A program made the translations under genes and the position numbers. A stretch of 64,000 nt of DNA from Strigamia acuminata (lineage: Eukaryota > Arthropoda > Chilopoda > Geophilomorpha > Linotaeniidae). Shown here piece by piece: positions 40,990-51,843 of this stretch. Where the stretch lies: assembly GCA_949358305.1 (NCBI GenBank), contig OX442314.1, positions 30,799,118 through 30,863,117 of the forward strand, given 5' to 3'. Under the pieces are notes generated by a model. It was not told the DNA's origin, searched no databases, and saw nothing but the letters and a program-made list of their open reading frames with translations. The number at the start of each line of letters is the position of its first letter. Positions within the stretch are counted from its first letter, which is position 1.

Positions 40990-43015
40990 GATATTGTGTT
41001 GTTGTGTTGTGTGTATTTTGTGTATGTTCTTTTGGTTAACCATTTGGTTTCTAGTTGATTTGTTTGCAAGGAACCGTTGCATGATTCTACAGAATCATGC
41101 AGTCGACCAATTGAAGGTGCAGGGCTGGATACTAATGTATACCTTTGGTATATAAACTTTAATTATTTTGATTACTAAAGTTAGAATAATCTCTTTCTGT
41201 CTCAGAATATCAGTGTTGTATCTCGTTCATCAAATCGCGAACTAGTTTAAGTTCGCGTTTATCACCATGTGAACTAGTTCACATTTGCGTTCAGTTCACT
41301 TTTTTTCAAAGTGAACTAAGTTCTAGTTCGCGAACTTGAACCAATAGTTCAGTTCACTTTTCAAATTTTTTTTTTAAAAAATTGAAACGTTTTTTTTATG
41401 TTTTGTTGTATGCAGATGAAAAAAAAAAACACTTTTTTTTGTAAAGCAGTCGTTTTCATTGCTTTTAATGATGAATACGGCTGATTTTGCCGTTTTCGTT
41501 GTAAAAAGTGATCAAATTGAATGTGTTGATGATGAAAACGTCATGAAAACGTTTAAAACCAATGCAAAAAGTTACGTTTTTGCGAAGTTTTCATCATCAA
41601 ACATGGTGAACGCGAACTTTGTTCTAGTTCATTGTTAAAAGTGAACTAAGTTCGTTTTTTCCGTTCACTTGTAAAAGTGAACTAGTTCCCGTCCTTAGTT
41701 CGCGAACTAACGAACTTAGTTTGCGTTCGATACAACACTGCGAATATGGACAGATTTCCAATATTCATTTATGATTAAATCATTATTATTAATTTCTTTA
41801 AATTAGTCATTGATAACTTCTAATGACAGACTCTTTGCATTTCCACCCACATTAAAAACAGTAATAATGTTAGCATCATCACAGGTATATTCTTGCAATT
41901 TTTTCAGCTGACCAAGCCATGTGTTTACATAACTTGGTCAGCTGAAATTATAAAAGATGTTTGAAAACTTATGCAGGAGAAGATTAATTTAATTTTATAA
42001 AAGGAACATTTCATATGCTTATTCTTTGACAAAGGTTTTGCCATAAAAAACATCAAAATGAATCAAATTGTCAATTTTAGATTGTTGGTTTTCACTATTC
42101 CTATTCATTTTGCCAGAGAAGTTGAATGCAAAATCGCAACATCTGGTGTGGATTTTGTGCGTAAACATGACGTCATTGCGAAACGAGCCTCGGTTTCGCG
42201 TACCATTACAGTTGGCCCCCTTTTCTCATCCTTCTCTTCTATATCCTTGCTGCTACGCAGGGGACACTTGATACCGTTCTGCATGGCAAGGCGATTCTAT
42301 CGATGGCAATATTGTGATTGCGACCGGAAGCCTAATCACTATTTTCATAGCAAACAATATGGACAATAAATATTAACTTGAATACAAGTTAAACAATTAA
42401 GTCAGAAGACTTAATTATATTACATTGAACCCAATGTAACAATAAATTCGAGACAATTTATTGACGAAACATCTGGAAGGAATCACAACGTTACAAATTA
42501 AATATAATTCGTAATTGGAATATTGATAAGTATATGAATACATTTACTTACACCAATATCCTCCCAAAGTTGTGGCGGTGCACGAAAGTCAACCGCACCG
42601 CTCGGATCAATCAACCCATCGACACACGATGACTTACACAACGAACCAAGATAGCCAAGCAGACCCGGACTCGAGAACGCAGCCAGACCGGCCCCAATGA
42701 CATCTAGTATACCTGGTCGAGCGGTGATTCAGACCGTTCCCGAATCCAGGACCCCAAAGACACGTAATGATATTATTTTAGGGCTATTTACAGCCAACTT
42801 ACATATAGTTTAGAAGTGATTTCACTTGCCAAATGTTGGCATTAGTCTTATGTATAACTTAGTATCGATTCTATTGTTGGTAACAATAAACTGTAGTGTT
42901 TTGATAACTCTCTTGTCTTGTATTTAACTCTTGTAATTATTCACTGTGAACCAACCTTTATGCGACTTATACCCGGTACTAGCAAAGCTAGGGAGTTGTG
43001 GTCGTCACTGTCACA
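40990..43015 (+). mobile_element. 5'-truncated copy of the gypsy-like long LTR
   Basis: Shares GGAACCGTTGCATGATTC, TTGATACCGTTCTGCATGGC, TTACTTACACCAATATCCTC and the terminal GTGGTCGTCACTGTCACA with 26247-28168. It lacks a TGTGACGG start. It is interrupted by the hAT-like element at 41211. The 103-residue frame at 42058-42369 lies inside and is not supported. Confidence 0.7.
41211..41740. mobile_element. hAT-like non-autonomous element, CAGTGTTGTATC ends
   Basis: CAGTGTTGTATC...GATACAACACTG with GAATAT on each side, probably part of an 8-bp hAT duplication. The interior is made of GTTCGCGAACT and AGTGAACTAGTTC words in both orientations. Same family as 2513-2745. No transposase. Confidence 0.75.
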
Positions 43016-43017
43016 GG

Positions 43018-43450
43018 ATGCCTGTTGCCCAAATATTTTCAAATTTCCCCCTGAATTTCCCATTCGATCACCGACTTTGGTGGATCGTAACGCTACGTTT
43101 TTTTGACCAAATAAAAATATAAAAAAACAGGGTTGTGCAGATTTTTAATGTTTTCACATATTTTTAAACGACGTTTAATGTTTTCTTTGTAAATTTTTAT
43201 CCATTTTTGGTCGGTTTTACTGCTTTTTAACAATATTTTAATGAATTTTTATTTTCGTATGCTTGATTTCATATGTTCGATTATCTGAACAATTCGGTTT
43301 TATGAACACCCAAGTATCCGAAATCAGTTCGGATAATCGAAGCTTTTGATTGATTTAATTGAATTTATTTGTTAGAAATAGATATAATAATTTCAATGGT
43401 GTGGTTGGGGATTGAGTAGACTACACTATAAAAAAGGCAGGATTATTTTT
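43018..43450. repeat. Downstream part of the 8-cysteine duplicon, copy 3
   Basis: Matches 39400-39480 and then 40060-40296 in order, so it has an internal deletion relative to copy 2. No gene. Confidence 0.65.
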
Positions 43451-43874
43451 TCATTCGCATGTACAGGTTCCATTGTGCCATCCATGTTTGGTCATCGTTG
43501 TATTTTTATACGTGTACAGAGTTGTCTTCTTATCACCACGAGACGACCAGCACGTCACATATTTGCAAACATTTTGCAATGTTTGTTCTTTCGTTTCTAT
43601 ATCAAATAGATAAAATATAATATAATGAAATATAATATACCGGTAATATAATACCACAAAATGCATGGCTCACTGCACCAAGCACGTCCCGTTTGCATTT
43701 TGGATAAAAAACATCCCATGTTTTGAAAATGTTTTCACAGTAATGATCCGCATCTTTACAAAGGGCGACTATTTTCCAATTTTTTTCCAACTCCGCTCTA
43801 ATTAGATGTTGGCTTACTGCATTCGTGCAACAAGAAGACAAACTTAAAACGAAACAAACAATCAACAGCCTCAT
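43451..43874 (-). CDS. Small secreted 8-cysteine protein, copy 3 (short form)
   Basis: Exons 43655-43874 and 43451-43596, 58-nt intron, 121 residues. It lost nine residues in frame between Y-C-E-N-I-F and W-D-V-F-Y-P, yet all eight Cys and the frame are kept. The C-terminus reads W-H-N-G-T-C-T-C-E. Likely still functional. Confidence 0.75.
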
Positions 43875-44121
43875 CTTGCAACAGCAAGTTGAAATGTATT
43901 CATATGATAGTGTCGATGTAGATAAGCGTGGAGCGTATCCTGTATAATTAATTTACATTGCTTTCCAAACAATAACTTCATCCCATAAACCCCACATTAA
44001 TTAAAACAATCAATAAATTCAGAAGAATCCGGCTCCATCACATTAATTAATATAAAATAACACTCTTCATATCTAAACTTTAACGTGATGCAGACTGATG
44101 TTTTGCTTCTGCAAATTCGGC

Positions 44122-44195
44122 GTAACGATGCCTTCGCCCGGGCTTCTGTGTCTCCCAACGTGATTAGCACCCACAAGGGTGTTAAATCTTGTGAC
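44122..44195 (-). pseudogene. Deleted copy of the MULE fragment
   Basis: TAACGATGCCTTCG...AACGTGATTAGCACCCACAAGGG matches 20354-20460 with about 34 nt missing in the middle. It also follows a B-box gene fragment, so the junction existed before the segment was duplicated. Confidence 0.6.
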
Positions 44196-44268
44196 CAGCT
44201 GCCCCCGCAGACTGATCACTCACCTGCAATTCCCGCTGGGGTGTCCGTTTTTCCGAATTTGATGCGCC

Positions 44269-44430
44269 ATGGAAATCCCTGACGCAAAACCGCCCAAGAA
44301 AACGCTTCGTCGCCCGCACAAACAAATCCAAATACACCCAATCATCGAGGAACCTCCTAACGACAAAATGGTTTTCGAATTTGGAGAAAAACGCGTCCAA
44401 TTGGCGCTCAGTCATTTTCGAAAGCAAAAA
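44269..44430 (+). CDS. Possible first coding exon, family unknown
   Basis: ATG in the context GCCATGG, 54 codons of mixed charged sequence (M-E-I-P-D-A-K-P-P-K-K-T-L-R-R), then a donor AAAAA/GTAAGT in phase 0. No downstream exon was found before the cullin gene on the other strand. A - strand frame covers the same DNA (44182-44514) and also has a donor-like GTGAGT, so strand is uncertain. Confidence 0.3.
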
Positions 44431-44947
44431 GTAAGTTATGGCCGGATTTGTTATGAATCCAGATAAAACGATATTAGGTTTAATACAAATCAATGCGTCC
44501 TCGCCATAGTACATTAAGTGGATAAGTGAGGAAAAAACACAGGAAGGATGTTCGCTCCAAATATGGTAGGAGCGTCCCCAAGTAATATAAAAAACTCAAA
44601 CTACATAGATTACACAACGACATCAAGTGGTGATTTTTACACCAAATATTCTCAACAGGATTGGTTGCTAGCGGCAAATCGTTAATTGCGTCCACGCATT
44701 CGTCTCTTTCCTCGTGCATTAACAGCGTGCATTAACTCTCCTTGTTGATGGTTTGGAGTAAAATATGTTTAAATTACGAAATTAACCAAATGAACGAGTA
44801 GAAGATGGTATACAAATATACAGTATAAACCTACAAATAGAATGTGTGAAAAATGATTCGAAAAGAATTAATTTGTTTATTATATTTAATTAACATTCAT
44901 AAAGTTTAAAATAAATAAAAATTAGGGAATATTTTTGTGAATCCCCA
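44431..44947. other. Flank between unknown exon and cullin-like gene
   Basis: AT-rich. On the - strand TTTATT complement signals near 44876 could serve cullin polyadenylation. The - strand frame at 44480-44719 (N-P-V-E-N-I-W) hints at a transposase tail but is too short to call. Confidence 0.35.
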
Positions 44948-46981
44948 TCAATTCGATCTACAACTTGACAGTTGCAATCGTCCGATCAAATTGATCTTTC
45001 CTCGTTTCTCAACTTTTCCATTCCGAACCAAACCAAACTCGTCGTTTATCCAAAACCGCGTGTCCTTTTCCAACTCCGACGCCGACTTAACATTCGGACG
45101 ACACACCACAACACCCACCGCAACCAACGACCACATCGTTCTCCTCAACTCCGCCTCGCACAGCTCGGTTGCCAACCCAAGTTCCCCGAACGAAATCAGC
45201 TCGTGCGGACGCTCGTTCCAAGCGAACAGCACCGTCACTTGAAAACACGTCACCTCCAGATCGAACTTGCCCACCGAATTGGCGAACGAAATCGTCCCAG
45301 TCGACAACTGATGCTGCCAAATAAGTTTCCTCCTTGGCTCCTGGTGCTGCTTCTTATAGAAGACCTCCATGTCGGAACAATATCTCCCGAGCTCGGCCGG
45401 CAACGAAACCGGAACCACTTCATTATTCCGATCCCACGCGGAAGCGCTGAAAACTTTACTCGAAAATTTAAGATCGCAGCGGTCTCGCCGGAAGTCGTGA
45501 TTTAAATCGCGGCTGCTTTTAACGTCGCGCAACATTTGCTTAAACCTGAACAGGTAATCGGACGACATTCCAATGTCCTTCATGTTTTCGACCACTTCCG
45601 CCTCCATCTCGATGTCCGCCGACGTCTCCAAGACCAAACGCCTCGTCAAATGCGACTTGTAGAATTTCATGAAGACGTTTTTGTTGCCTAAATATTTCAG
45701 CAACGAAATCACGTCTTTCAACTTGCCGTCGATGTCTCCGGAAGTGAGTTTCTTGCGCAGTTGCGTCCTCCGCAACAACATGTCGCAAAAATTGGCCAAA
45801 AACTCCGCACATTGGCTGCAATCGTTGGTGATTGTCTTGAACGCTTTGTCTCGCGACGAAAGAGCTCTCGGGTCATTTTCATACGCCACGTCGACCAATC
45901 GGTTGAACCTGTGGAACAGATCCAGCAGTCGTTGCACGTATTTCGCGCTATCCTCAAGAACACTTGCGGACATCTCCGCCAAGCACACGTCCACAATGGG
46001 CTCCTCTAATTTCGCGAGCATTGCGGTGCAGTCATCGGGCATTAGACTCATCAATCGATACATAATTTGCAGGTTTTCGGCGTCGTTTTGCTTCACCATC
46101 CCGGCAAATTGCGCTAAGATGGTTTCTTTAAACGGAACCACGAATAGATCGCCCCAAATACTCGTCAGCGCTTGTTGCGAGGCGTCGTCCGATTCCAAAT
46201 ACTTTTTTCCTCTTTCAGCTTCTTCTCTGATCTTCAAATCCGCGTATTTCATATATTCCTCGACTCCGTTCGTCGCCAAGTACTCGGGCGCTTTAACGAG
46301 GTAAAAAGCATTTGTGTTCGCTACGTAATCTTTCTCGAACAGTTCTCGATAAACGGACAAATGGTGGTTCCCAAAATTGCTTAAGTTGAGGTTCGGTTCG
46401 TCCAATCCTAACAGTCGCTGAAGGTCGGGGGAAATCTCGTCTTCCGCTACGGTCAGAAGTTGAGCGGCGTTTAAATCCACGTAGGATTTGCGTACTGCAA
46501 TTACCAATTGCAATTCGCACACTTCCCCGTTTCTCTCCTTTTCAATTAATTGAGTAACGACTCGTTGTAAATCCTGCTTAAATTTTGACAACACGCAATT
46601 ATTCCAACCATTTAGCATGATCCTGCAAACTTTGTCGCGATTTTGGTCGTATTTCGACCGAATTTTCGTCGGCACGGGGCGAATTACTTTTGCCAAACGG
46701 TTGCAGGCTTCGTTAAAATTCTTCCATTCATGGATGTATGCTTTGACGAGTGCTTGGGCCTTTCGACGCGACAGTCGTCGTCTTGCGAGCCGCATCGCGG
46801 TCGAAACATCTTCTCGGAAGGTTGCGTACATTTTTATTTCTCCGTCTTCGTGGGAATGAACTGCATGCGCCGTGGCAACGAATGCCTGCCATTTGACCTT
46901 AGAAATTGGTTTGTTCCGAAGAATGCGGACAGTTTCGATATGAATGGTTTCCAAGAGCGAGTTCAAATTTGAGACAGACAT
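44948..46981 (-). CDS. CUL5-like: Intronless cullin-5-like protein lacking the neddylation domain
   Basis: 677 residues from ATG at 46981 (M-S-V-S-N-L). Cullins are scaffolds of ubiquitin ligases. Strong cullin-5 features: QLVIAVRKSYVDLN, EYMKYADLKIREE, FKETILAQFAGM, EFLANFCDMLLRR, FMKFYKSHLTRRLVLE, VTCFQVTVLFAWNERP and KVEKRGKINLIGRLQL. It then stops after S-S-C-R-S-N, so the C-terminal winged-helix domain (about 85-100 residues) with the Nedd8-acceptor Lys (I-V-x-I-M-K) is absent. Cullin-5 is normally about 780 residues and split by introns; the single open frame suggests a retrocopy. The frame is intact, so the protein may bind adaptors without normal activation. A missing separate last exon is an alternative, but no good donor or downstream domain is seen. 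Confidence 0.85.
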   Translation of the reverse strand: MSVSNLNSLLETIHIETVRILRNKPISKVKWQAFVATAHAVHSHEDGEIKMYATFREDVSTAMRLARRRLSRRKAQALVKAYIHEWKNFNEACNRLAKVIRPVPTKIRSKYDQNRDKVCRIMLNGWNNCVLSKFKQDLQRVVTQLIEKERNGEVCELQLVIAVRKSYVDLNAAQLLTVAEDEISPDLQRLLGLDEPNLNLSNFGNHHLSVYRELFEKDYVANTNAFYLVKAPEYLATNGVEEYMKYADLKIREEAERGKKYLESDDASQQALTSIWGDLFVVPFKETILAQFAGMVKQNDAENLQIMYRLMSLMPDDCTAMLAKLEEPIVDVCLAEMSASVLEDSAKYVQRLLDLFHRFNRLVDVAYENDPRALSSRDKAFKTITNDCSQCAEFLANFCDMLLRRTQLRKKLTSGDIDGKLKDVISLLKYLGNKNVFMKFYKSHLTRRLVLETSADIEMEAEVVENMKDIGMSSDYLFRFKQMLRDVKSSRDLNHDFRRDRCDLKFSSKVFSASAWDRNNEVVPVSLPAELGRYCSDMEVFYKKQHQEPRRKLIWQHQLSTGTISFANSVGKFDLEVTCFQVTVLFAWNERPHELISFGELGLATELCEAELRRTMWSLVAVGVVVCRPNVKSASELEKDTRFWINDEFGLVRNGKVEKRGKINLIGRLQLSSCRSN

Positions 46982-47704
46982 GTCGAAATGGAAACACAAA
47001 TTCAAAGTTTAGATGATTGGGATAAGGTAGATGTGCCACATATATAGTCGCTTTGATGCGAACGTTATTCAAACGTAAAATGGGAACGTCTGTCGAACGA
47101 TGCAACCGTACATTTATTTATTTTTTAAAATTTATTTTGCTGATTATGTTTTTTTTTTGTTATTTTCTTACTGCTGCACGTGGGTACAACGTCGACTGGG
47201 AAAACGTCACGATTTTTACGAGTAGGTGGAGGATGTATACATACGTGATTCATACAAGCTCCCCCATCGCTTCACTGCAGCGCATCAAAGTAATTTGGTG
47301 TTTTTGAGAGTAAGCAATAAATTTAATTTGACCAATCAGGGTGAGACTAACTTTTATTTTTATTTTTTGTTAAAAAATGGTTACAATTTTGGTTGCATTC
47401 TTTATTGTTTATGCCACTTTATTCCAGTCTGTATAAAACTTCAAAAGAAGAATCAAAATTTCTTCATTGACCACGGTAGTAAAAACAAACGTTTCATAAT
47501 CATTACATTCATTTAGATGGTAAGACGTACAGTAAAAATCATTTATCATCAGTTTCGACAGCCCTGGCTTTTATCCGGATGGAGACCAGCAGGCCCGGTG
47601 CAATTAACATCCCCGTATCTTGGATAAGTAAGAATATTCTCTCGCATTCACCAAATCCTCGAACGACACAAGCACTCAGAGCGCTGCGGTTCAGGTTCAC
47701 GTTG
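46982..47704. other. 5' flank of cullin-like gene and a dispersed repeat
   Basis: 47260-47550 (AAGCTCCCCCATCGCTTCAC to AGTAAAAATCAT) recurs at 51045-51333 with few changes. A + frame at 47056-47307 starts with a hydrophobic stretch but runs into the repeat and is not supported. Confidence 0.55.
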
Positions 47705-47891
47705 CTCAGTAAAATCAGCATTTATCATTAATCAGCTTTCTTAACTATTTTTAATATCAATTTTATTGTTATAATTGGAAAGTAGACCAAAAACTGTATC
47801 AGAAAAGTTTACTTTCCAATCATATGATTATTTTTTTGGGAAATTAAACAAACTGGAAGTTAAACTACAAATACAAATGTTCTAGTGAAGT
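47705..47891. repeat. 8-cysteine duplicon, copy 4, outer part
   Basis: Matches 39660-39850, including the TGGAAAGTAGACC hairpin. It continues at 49219 after the solo LTR. Confidence 0.75.
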
Positions 47892-49218
47892 TGTGACGGT
47901 TATAAAACTGTATAATTCGCGATTTACCGCCAGATGGCGCTATTTGAACTAAAAGTGTGTTTAAAAGTGTGTTTAAAAGTGTGAATCCTATTTAATTATA
48001 AGAATGTGTTGTTAAACATATTATTTCGGGTTGAATAACTCTAAAACATCTTTTATTAGTTGATATTGATTCCATTGAATCAATATTCCATTAATAACCG
48101 TAATAATGTTTACCTGTTAAAGAGAACCAATTGGGCTCTTTCGGACCTAGTCTTCTGCAAGGTCCAGACTCGCTAATCCCAAAGTGACCTGCGAATCCAT
48201 GGATTCTGATGTCCGATTGGTTATCACTAATCCTTCTGTTCTCCGGAATATATAAGCTCTGGTTTTCCACCAGATCTTCGGCTTGTTTTGTTTTTCTGTT
48301 TGGTTTCGTACTGTTCATTAAAGCATTTTGGGCCCCGTCAGTAGATTACCGTGTACCGGTAGTTGACTCTGTTGTATTTAGTGTTATCACGCGGGAAGGC
48401 TAACCCGGACAATAAATCCTGGTCTTTGGGATTCCGCTTTTGCAATCTAATTAATTACAAGACACCGCACTCGCGACCCAACTGATCGTCATCGCTCTTA
48501 GCATTCGGACTTTGGGCACCACCTGGTTCCCTCGCGACCCGAAGCCCGATATGACTATGTGGCGGATGGAGGCGTAATTATCAGATAAGTTGGATAGTAC
48601 TAATTTGATGGTGCTCTACAACTTTGTAATTGACTTTTTTGCTCTAACCTGATTGGTTTAGAAGTTAGCAAGTGAATGACCTTGAAAATGGCCTTCAAGG
48701 TCAAATTTGATGACATCATTGGATTGCTCTCACCTAACTTCCTATATGATCGCTTCATCAAAGTTTGCCTAGATGCAATTGCTGAGGAAATATTTGAGGG
48801 GAACAGACTTTTGGTTCACCCTGTAGTTTCTAGTGTTGATCGAATCTTGTTTCCATTGATTGAATAATCGATGGAGTTATATCTCGGTAAATGCGGAGGA
48901 ATCTCCGCATCTTCGTGCATTCTAGCCACGTGGTCGAATACGACCACGACCACGTAACGTTATTTGTGACGATGCCGCGAAGCCAGCCCTATCCCTCGGC
49001 CCGCCCCGGACATCCAACCAGATGTTGCCCCGTTGTTTCACGTGTATTTAGAACCCGGACTCTTGTTAATAAACAATACTAATTATCGATATTGTATTGT
49101 AAGTTATTCATATTGTATTTTCACTTAGCACGCACACCTGTAGTTTATAGCTTATTTCGGTAGGTTAGGCTTATCTCATATTTTACCTAGAAAAGGTAGA
49201 AAAGGTAGAATCGTCACA
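47892..49218 (+). mobile_element. Solo LTR of 1,327 bp, gypsy-like
   Basis: Starts TGTGACGGTT and ends AATCGTCACA with the 4-bp target duplication AAGT (47888-47891, 49219-49222). The uninterrupted site is visible at 39848 (GTGAAGTTAAATAAAAG). It shares its terminal bases and layout with the LTR at 26247 but is a different subfamily. GAATATATAAGC near 48245 is a candidate TATA box. A solo arm of the CACCCTG transposon sits inside at 48590-48833. Confidence 0.88.
48590..48833. mobile_element. CACCCTG-family transposon arm inside the solo LTR
   Basis: AGATAAGTTGGATAGTACTA to GTTCACCCTGTAG matches 37660-37906 with few changes. The 63-residue frame at 48676-48867 is a translation of the arm. Confidence 0.8.
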
Positions 49219-49730
49219 AAGTTAAATAAAAGTCTTTAATAAAATTAATTGTCTTTTGGAAGAAAATGTAAATCAGTCTCGCTTTACTTTCAACGGGGTC
49301 ACTAAAAAATATGTGTCCTTTATATCCCAAAATTTGCCATTTCAGAACACCGGTTATCCGAACAACTTTAGGCGATTTTTAATCGATTTTTGACCAATTC
49401 TTATCGGTTTTTTAATCAATTTTTAATGTTTTCACATATTTTTAACCGGTTTATAATGTTTTTTTGTCAATTTCTATCCATTTTTGGTCGGTTTTAATGC
49501 TTTCTAACAATATTTCAATGAATTTTTATTTTCGTATGCTTGATTTCATATGTTCGATTATCTGAACAATTCGGTTTTATGAACACCCAAGTATCCGAAA
49601 TCAGTTCGGATAATCGAAGCTTTTGATTTATTTAATTGAATTTATTTGTAGAAATAGATACAGATATAATTTCAATGGTGTAGTTGGGAATTGAGTAGAC
49701 CACACTATAAAAAAGGCAGGATTAATTTTT
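49219..49730. repeat. 8-cysteine duplicon, copy 4, inner part
   Basis: Continues the match to 39848-40296. One short TTTTAACCGG unit stands where copy 1 has the minisatellite. Confidence 0.75.
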
Positions 49731-50187
49731 TCATTCGCATGTGCAGATTCCATCGTGCCATCCATGTTTGGTCATCGTTGTATTTACATAATTGTACAGA
49801 GTTGTCTTATTCTCACCACGAGACCACCAGCACGTCAGGTATTTGCAAACATTTTCCAATGTTTGTTCTTTCGTTTCTATAACAAATAGATAAAATATAA
49901 TATAATGTAATGTAATATACTGCTAATATAATACCACAAAATACATGGCTCATTGCACCAAGCATGTCCAGTTTGCATTTTGGATAAAAAACATCCCATG
50001 TGGGGAGAGCCACAGTTTTGTTAGGAGTGTTGAAAATGTTTTCACAGTAATGATCTGCATCATTACAAAGGGCGACTAATTTCCAATTTTCTTCCAACTC
50101 CGCTCTAATTTGATGTTGGCTGTGGAACTCTGCATTCGTGCAACAAGAAGACAAACTCAGAACGAAGCAAACAATCAACAGCCTCAT
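49731..50187 (-). CDS. Small secreted 8-cysteine protein, copy 4
   Basis: Exons 49935-50187 and 49731-49876, 58-nt intron, 132 residues. ATG at 50187 matches the other copies. A two-residue insertion lies after the leader (A-E-F-H-S-Q-H-Q). Exon 2 differs most in this copy (T-L-E-N-V-C-K-Y-L-T-C-W-W-S) but keeps every Cys. Confidence 0.78.
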
Positions 50188-50339
50188 CTCGACAGTGTAG
50201 ATGGAGATAAGCATGGAGCGTATTTTGTATAATTAATTTATATTGCTTTCCAAACAATAACTACATCCCATAAACCCCACATTAATTAAAACAATCAATA
50301 AAATCAGAAGAATCCGGCTCCATCACATTGATTAATATA

Positions 50340-50530
50340 CAGGGTGAACAAAAAGTCTGTATCTTTACTTAATATTTTTGAAAGTGCTGACAATGCATCT
50401 GATCTAATGATGGCAAAGTACTCGTTCACAATTAACTCCTCGTCGCTGAATCGATGTCTTATCGGACTCAATTCCGCACTTCGTCTTCTCACTCGATCCG
50501 TCTCGGCCAGCTTGCGGCTCTTAGGCCGCA
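50340..50530 (-). mobile_element. Fragment of the CAGGGTG-ended transposon family
   Basis: Begins TATACAGGGTGAACAAAAAG, the terminal sequence seen at 36681. A - strand frame (50304-50531) is rich in Arg/Ser and may be a transposase scrap, but I cannot match it to a family. Confidence 0.5.
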
Positions 50531-50534
50531 ACGT

Positions 50535-51032
50535 TGTAACGTGACAAATTCACGAAATCTCTCCTCAACAGTCGTGTTGAGACAAGATGACTCTAGCTGG
50601 AATTTTCCTCTCAGCTAGACAATTTCCCACCCAACTTGCAGTTGGCAAGAATAAAATTCCCGTGTCACAGTTGTGGTGACACAAGAAAGCTCCCACAATT
50701 ACTTTGGTAATTGTAAGAAAAGAGTCTCAATACTCAGACAAATATCACAAAATCTACTTGAAGAATTCTAGGTTTTCAGGGGTAAATTTTCATGACTCGT
50801 TTTGCTCACTTGTCAGTTGGATTCAGACTGATTCTTTTCTGCTTTCTACAGGAAGCGTTTCCTGTTTGAGAATGCTGTGGGCTGGTTTCCTTGGCGACCA
50901 CCCACATATTCTCCCGTTGTTTGACTTCCTTGTCTAGACACATGTATAAAAATAAACTCAAAAAATAAAAATAAAATAACTTTTTCAGACTCATTTCTGA
51001 TTCTTCTACTAGTGACCACTAGGGTCACTACA
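50535..51032 (+). mobile_element. Solo LTR of 498 bp
   Basis: TGTAACGTGACAA ... GGGTCACTACA with the target duplication ACGT (50531-50534, 51033-51036). AAATAAAATAAC near 50975 is a polyadenylation-type signal. It carries no coding sequence. Confidence 0.75.
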
Positions 51033-51044
51033 ACGTGATTAATA

Positions 51045-51333
51045 TAAGCTCCCCCATCGCTTCACTGCAGCGCATCAAAGTAGTTTGGTGTTTTTGAGAG
51101 TAAGCAATGAATTTAATTTCACCAATCAGGGTGAGATTAACTTTTACTTTTATTTTTTGTTAAAAAATGGTTACAATTTTGGTTGCATTCTTTATTGTTT
51201 ATGCCACTTTATTCCAGTGGGTATAAAATTTCGAAAGAAAAATCAAAATTTCTTCATTGACCACAGTAGTAAAAACAAACGCTTCATAATCATTACATTC
51301 ATTTAGATGTTAAAACGTACAGTAAAAATCATT
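51045..51333. repeat. Second copy of the 47260-47550 repeat
   Basis: Starts TAAGCTCCCCCATCGCTTCA and ends AGTAAAAATCATTAAATC. About 289 bp, few differences. Family unknown. Confidence 0.8.
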
Positions 51334-51843
51334 AAATCTTCCAATTACATAAATCTCCAAACCAGCTGTGGCAAAGTTACTTCGCGGACTAGATATTCAC
51401 TTATCTTGGTGGAGTCAATAAGAGGTGCAAACTTTTTAAAGACTCGCACAAAAAAACAGTTGAAAAACTTTTGTAATACATAAATCTTTTGAACTGTTTT
51501 ATGTTTTATCTTCAAAAAAGGAAGACTAAAAACAAAAACAACTTTTAAAAACCAATTTATTGTGCAAATAGGAATTATTAACAAGTTTTTTTGTCAAACC
51601 GGTTCTTAATGTTTTTAAACGATTCTTAACCGGCTTTTAATGTTTTTTTGGTCAATTTTTATCCATTTTTGGTCGGTTTTAATGCTTTTTAATAATATTT
51701 TAATGAATTTTTATTTTCAAATACCTCAATAATCGAGGCTTTTGATTGATTTGATTGAATTTATTTGTCAGAAATAGATACAGATATAATTTCAATGGTG
51801 TAGTTGAAGATACTACACTACAAAAAAAGACATGATTTTTTTT
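51334..51843. other. Flank with 8-cysteine duplicon, copy 5, downstream part
   Basis: From about 51595 (ACCGGTTCTTAATGTTTTTA) it matches the region below copy 1. The frame at 51345-51584 on the - strand is not supported. Confidence 0.55.

Noticed and set aside
45669-46304. + strand frame of 211 codons within the cullin-like gene
   Set aside because: Antisense shadow of a well-supported cullin domain.
47056-47307. Small secreted protein starting with a hydrophobic leader on the + strand
   Set aside because: The frame runs into the dispersed repeat at 47260 and has no paralogue or splice support.
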